From the NCBI GenBank assembly GCA_024642665.1, contig JAHEAR010000016.1, forward strand, positions 36,567 to 82,802: a DNA stretch of 46,236 bases. Reading direction: 5' to 3'. Numbering within the stretch: the first letter of the stretch is position 1; each line of letters begins with the position of its first letter. Below the pieces are notes generated by a model. It saw only the letters and a program-made list of their open reading frames with translations. It did not search any database and had not been told where the DNA came from. Shown one piece after another: positions 44,236-46,236 of this stretch. Origin of the DNA: Bacteroidota bacterium. Lineage in GTDB: Bacteria; Bacteroidota; Bacteroidia; Chitinophagales; Saprospiraceae. Position numbers and translations under genes: made by a program.

Positions 44236-44925
44236 ATGAAAAACGCCTTTACCCTACTGATGTTTGTTTTGTTTTCAGTTTCTGCCTATTCACAGGAATT
44301 GGCATTTGACGTTCGGGGATCAGCTTCCAACTCAATAAAAAAAGATCAGCTCCGTCAGGCAAGCACATTAAAGGATATCAGAGCCAATTACCCATCCTCC
44401 TGGATTACTGAATATACCGCTGTCGATATTAAATGCATTCAAAATGGGGTGACCACTCAGGCCTCCGGAATGAATGATACGCTTAGTCATGCGCAAAGAC
44501 AGCTTCTGATTTCTGCCGAGATTGGCGCCGATCTGCTGTTTGAAATCTTTCATCTGTATCGCAATCCGGTCACAGGAAATACGGAACTCCGTGAGGTGCA
44601 ATTTTCATATTCCATTATACCTCAATCAGAGGCTGTGTTTTATGGTGGCGAGGAAGCATTAAATGCGTTTCTAAAAGAAAAGGCCATTCAAAAAATCCCA
44701 AAAGCGACCGGCCAAACATTTGATCAGGCTATTATTTCTTTTACCGTCAATGAAAAGGGATCTGTCCATGCCATAACCGTTGAAAAGTCCTCCGGAGATT
44801 CCAAAGTAGATAAGGTGCTGGTGAATGCCCTAAACAAAATGCCTAATTGGAAACCGGCAGAAAATGAAGAAGGTGTTAAAGTGAAACAGACATTTCAATT
44901 TACAGTAGGGTATCCGGGATGCTAA
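44236..44925 (+). CDS. Secreted protein with TonB C-terminal domain
   Basis: This 229-residue protein has a signal peptide (1-20, LFSVSAYSQ). The last 80 residues (FDQAIISFTVNEKGSVHAITVEKSSGDSKVDKVLVNALNKMPNWKPAENEEGVKVKQTFQFTV) match the TonB C-terminal fold common in Bacteroidota. There is no proline-rich linker and no inner-membrane anchor beyond the signal peptide, so it is not a canonical energy transducer. Free periplasmic TonB_C proteins are frequent in this phylum with no assigned function. A sequence resembling a -7 box (TATCTTTA at 44213-44220) lies 15 bp before the ATG, but no good -33 element is seen. Confidence 0.85.
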   Translation: MKNAFTLLMFVLFSVSAYSQELAFDVRGSASNSIKKDQLRQASTLKDIRANYPSSWITEYTAVDIKCIQNGVTTQASGMNDTLSHAQRQLLISAEIGADLLFEIFHLYRNPVTGNTELREVQFSYSIIPQSEAVFYGGEEALNAFLKEKAIQKIPKATGQTFDQAIISFTVNEKGSVHAITVEKSSGDSKVDKVLVNALNKMPNWKPAENEEGVKVKQTFQFTVGYPGC

Positions 44926-44950
44926 CGGCCTTTACGACCCCTAAAACTAT

Positions 44951-45298
44951 ATGGCCAAATCGATATACCGGGTCTATGTGATTGAGCTCTCAAAAAAGAT
45001 TTTTTCAGAGCGCAAAAAATTCAGAGAGGCCAACCCACAGTTCAACGGTGTCCTGGAATGCCTGTATGTCGGGATGTCCAGCAAGACCCCTGAGGAGCGA
45101 TTCAAGCAACACAAGACCGGGTATAGAAATAAAAAAGGGCACAATATTTCTTCCTCCTTCGTTCAACAATATGGCCGCTATCTTCGTCCCAGTCTTTATA
45201 ACCACTTAGACATGATGACTAAATCAGAAGCACTGAAGATGGAAGAACAGCTTGCCTTACAGTTGCGCAAACAAGGGTATGCAGTCTGGTTTAATTAA
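44951..45298 (+). CDS. Stand-alone GIY-YIG-like nuclease-fold protein
   Basis: This 115-residue protein has the order expected for a minimal GIY-YIG domain: YVIEL (9-13) in place of GIY, CLYVGMSSKTPEERFKQHKTGYR (37-59) with YVG as the YIG counterpart, R50 and H54 in PEERFKQHK, and a late EExLALQLRKQGYAVW with a possible metal-binding glutamate. The loop between the two motifs is longer than usual (about 25 residues). It may be an active small nuclease or an inactive relative, as many UPF0213/YhbQ-like proteins are uncharacterised. It starts 26 bp after the TonB_C gene on the same strand; no mobile-element genes are near. Confidence 0.78.
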   Translation: MAKSIYRVYVIELSKKIFSERKKFREANPQFNGVLECLYVGMSSKTPEERFKQHKTGYRNKKGHNISSSFVQQYGRYLRPSLYNHLDMMTKSEALKMEEQLALQLRKQGYAVWFN

Positions 45299-45339
45299 GA
45301 GTATTAAAACTGTTTTCCTTTGTTTTCTTAATTTGCCTT

Positions 45340-46236
45340 ATGCCACTTCCGCACCAATCCAATACCAAACGAAAACAATTTGATCTCCGGGGATATAAAG
45401 CACTTATCATTACGACCAGTCAAAAGACCCTGGATAAGGTTGATCCGAAAACGGGTGTAGTAATTAAAAAAGGCAAGGCGACCGGTGTGTATGCTGCTGA
45501 AATGACCGAACCCTATTATACTTTTCTGGAGGCCAACATGGAAGTAGATCTTGCAAGTATTCGCGGTGGACAAATTCCGATAGATCCTCTTTCTTTAAAG
45601 CCAATTGTTCGCACCTCCTATGATACTCGATTTTTACATGATCCGGTTTTTAAGGAAAAAGCCGCGCACTCGATACCATTAAAAGAAATACGTATCGCTG
45701 ACTATGCTATTGTTTTTCTTTCCGGAGGATGGGGGGCTGCCTATGACTTTGCCCAATCAAAATTACTGGCTGATAAAATAACTGAAGCTTATGCCTCGGA
45801 AAAAGTACTTGGTGCCGTTTGTCATGGCCCCTTAGGGTTTGTTAGCGCTCTTAAACCTGATGGATCTCCTCTGGTGAAAGGTGTTCAGATGACTGGCGTG
45901 ACCAACAGGCAATTAAAACAACTTATGGTTCAGGGGACGCCTAAACACCCGGAAGCGGAATTGCGCAAAGCAAAAGCTGTCTACCAAAGCAAGAGTGGGT
46001 TAGTAGATATGTTCAATACTCTTGTGGTCGTCGACAAGACTCATCAGATCGTCACAGGTCAAAATCAAAAAGCCGGTGTTGAAGCAGCGCAAGAGGCCAT
46101 CGAATTACTGTTAAAAAAAATAACGGCAGTATCCCCTATTTCTTTTCGAAAGCCACATATGGATGAACTAAAAACTTTGCAAACTTTATTTGTTGACACC
46201 ATTAAATCGGTATGTCATAAGGATTACACGCCTGAT
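45340..46236 (+). CDS. DJ-1/PfpI (Hsp31-like) family protein, cut by window edge
   Basis: The frame from the ATG at 45340 stays open for 299 codons to the window end, so the C-terminus is missing. It reads KALIITTSQKT, TGVYAAEMTEPYYTFLEANMEVDLASIRGGQIPIDP, then YAIVFLSGGWGAAYDF and GAVCHGPLGFVSA. E54, C161 (nucleophile elbow) and H162 are the DJ-1/Hsp31 catalytic residues. Class I glutamine-amidotransferase-like members of this type act on glyoxals or as stress chaperones. A further extended region (KPHMDELKTLQTLF, from about 268) lies past the usual 230-residue domain, so the full protein may carry a C-terminal addition. Function beyond the family is not certain. Confidence 0.85.
   Translation, partial: MPLPHQSNTKRKQFDLRGYKALIITTSQKTLDKVDPKTGVVIKKGKATGVYAAEMTEPYYTFLEANMEVDLASIRGGQIPIDPLSLKPIVRTSYDTRFLHDPVFKEKAAHSIPLKEIRIADYAIVFLSGGWGAAYDFAQSKLLADKITEAYASEKVLGAVCHGPLGFVSALKPDGSPLVKGVQMTGVTNRQLKQLMVQGTPKHPEAELRKAKAVYQSKSGLVDMFNTLVVVDKTHQIVTGQNQKAGVEAAQEAIELLLKKITAVSPISFRKPHMDELKTLQTLFVDTIKSVCHKDYTPD

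Noticed and set aside
44951-45298. Mobile intron or homing-nuclease element
   Set aside because: No intron, flanking repeats or other mobile-element genes are visible around the GIY-YIG-like gene.

Overview
The window looks like chromosomal DNA of a member of the Bacteroidota. The signs are a SusC/SusD pair, three proteins with the type IX secretion (T9SS) C-terminal sorting domain, many lipoproteins, FAS1-repeat and lamin-tail-like surface proteins, and AT-rich start regions with few Shine-Dalgarno sites. The combination suggests a free-living, aquatic, Saprospiria-like member, but that rank is inference. No rRNA, tRNA, CRISPR array, transposase or integrase was seen. Both ends cut genes: a FAS1-repeat protein on the left and a DJ-1/PfpI protein on the right.

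Left part (1-9.2 kb). A truncated multi-FAS1 adhesin-like gene is followed by a 0.68 kb stretch without a convincing gene, a secreted MORN-like protein and a GT87-type membrane glycosyltransferase. Next comes a two-component pair (TPR histidine kinase plus LuxR-type regulator) transcribed leftwards. Divergent from it runs a small operon: a DUF4395 membrane protein, an ArsM-like SAM methyltransferase without the usual arsenic-binding cysteines, and an MddA/isoprenylcysteine-methyltransferase-like membrane enzyme. The divergent promoter carries two copies of a palindromic element.

Middle (9.2-21.2 kb). A T9SS-exported protein ends in a clear terminator. A five-gene operon follows (DUF6868 membrane protein, EthD-like, DUF1214, sulfotransferase, short-chain dehydrogenase), several genes of which overlap. 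It looks like a small-molecule or lipid-modifying pathway and is headed by an 18-bp perfect palindrome. Then come a triple-PAS class III cyclase, a thermolysin-family M4 protease with a T9SS tail, and a membrane-anchored pentapeptide-repeat protein.

Polysaccharide utilisation locus (21.2-40.6 kb). Eleven genes on the minus strand are arranged like one operon. In transcription order they are: a DASS (SLC13) dicarboxylate transporter, a T9SS protein of lamin-tail-like repeats, SusC, SusD, an SGNH esterase, a lamin-tail-like lipoprotein, an alpha/beta-hydrolase lipoprotein, a tartrate/D-malate dehydrogenase, a GH106-like enzyme, a GH28 polygalacturonase-like enzyme and an unknown lipoprotein. 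This suggests uptake and breakdown of a pectin/rhamnogalacturonan-like, possibly ester-decorated glycan, coupled to dicarboxylate or hydroxyacid use. Divergent from its head lies a gene for a membrane protein with a cytoplasmic N-terminal helix-turn-helix and a large extracytoplasmic domain. Five T-rich motifs spaced at about 10 bp sit just in front of that gene. This pair is the best candidate here for an undescribed regulatory system.

Right end (42.2-46.2 kb). A CrtO-like membrane acyltransferase, an AhpD-like protein and a flavin nitroreductase of the iodotyrosine deiodinase type form a small operon. After it come a periplasmic TonB-C-domain protein, a stand-alone GIY-YIG-like protein and the truncated DJ-1/PfpI gene.
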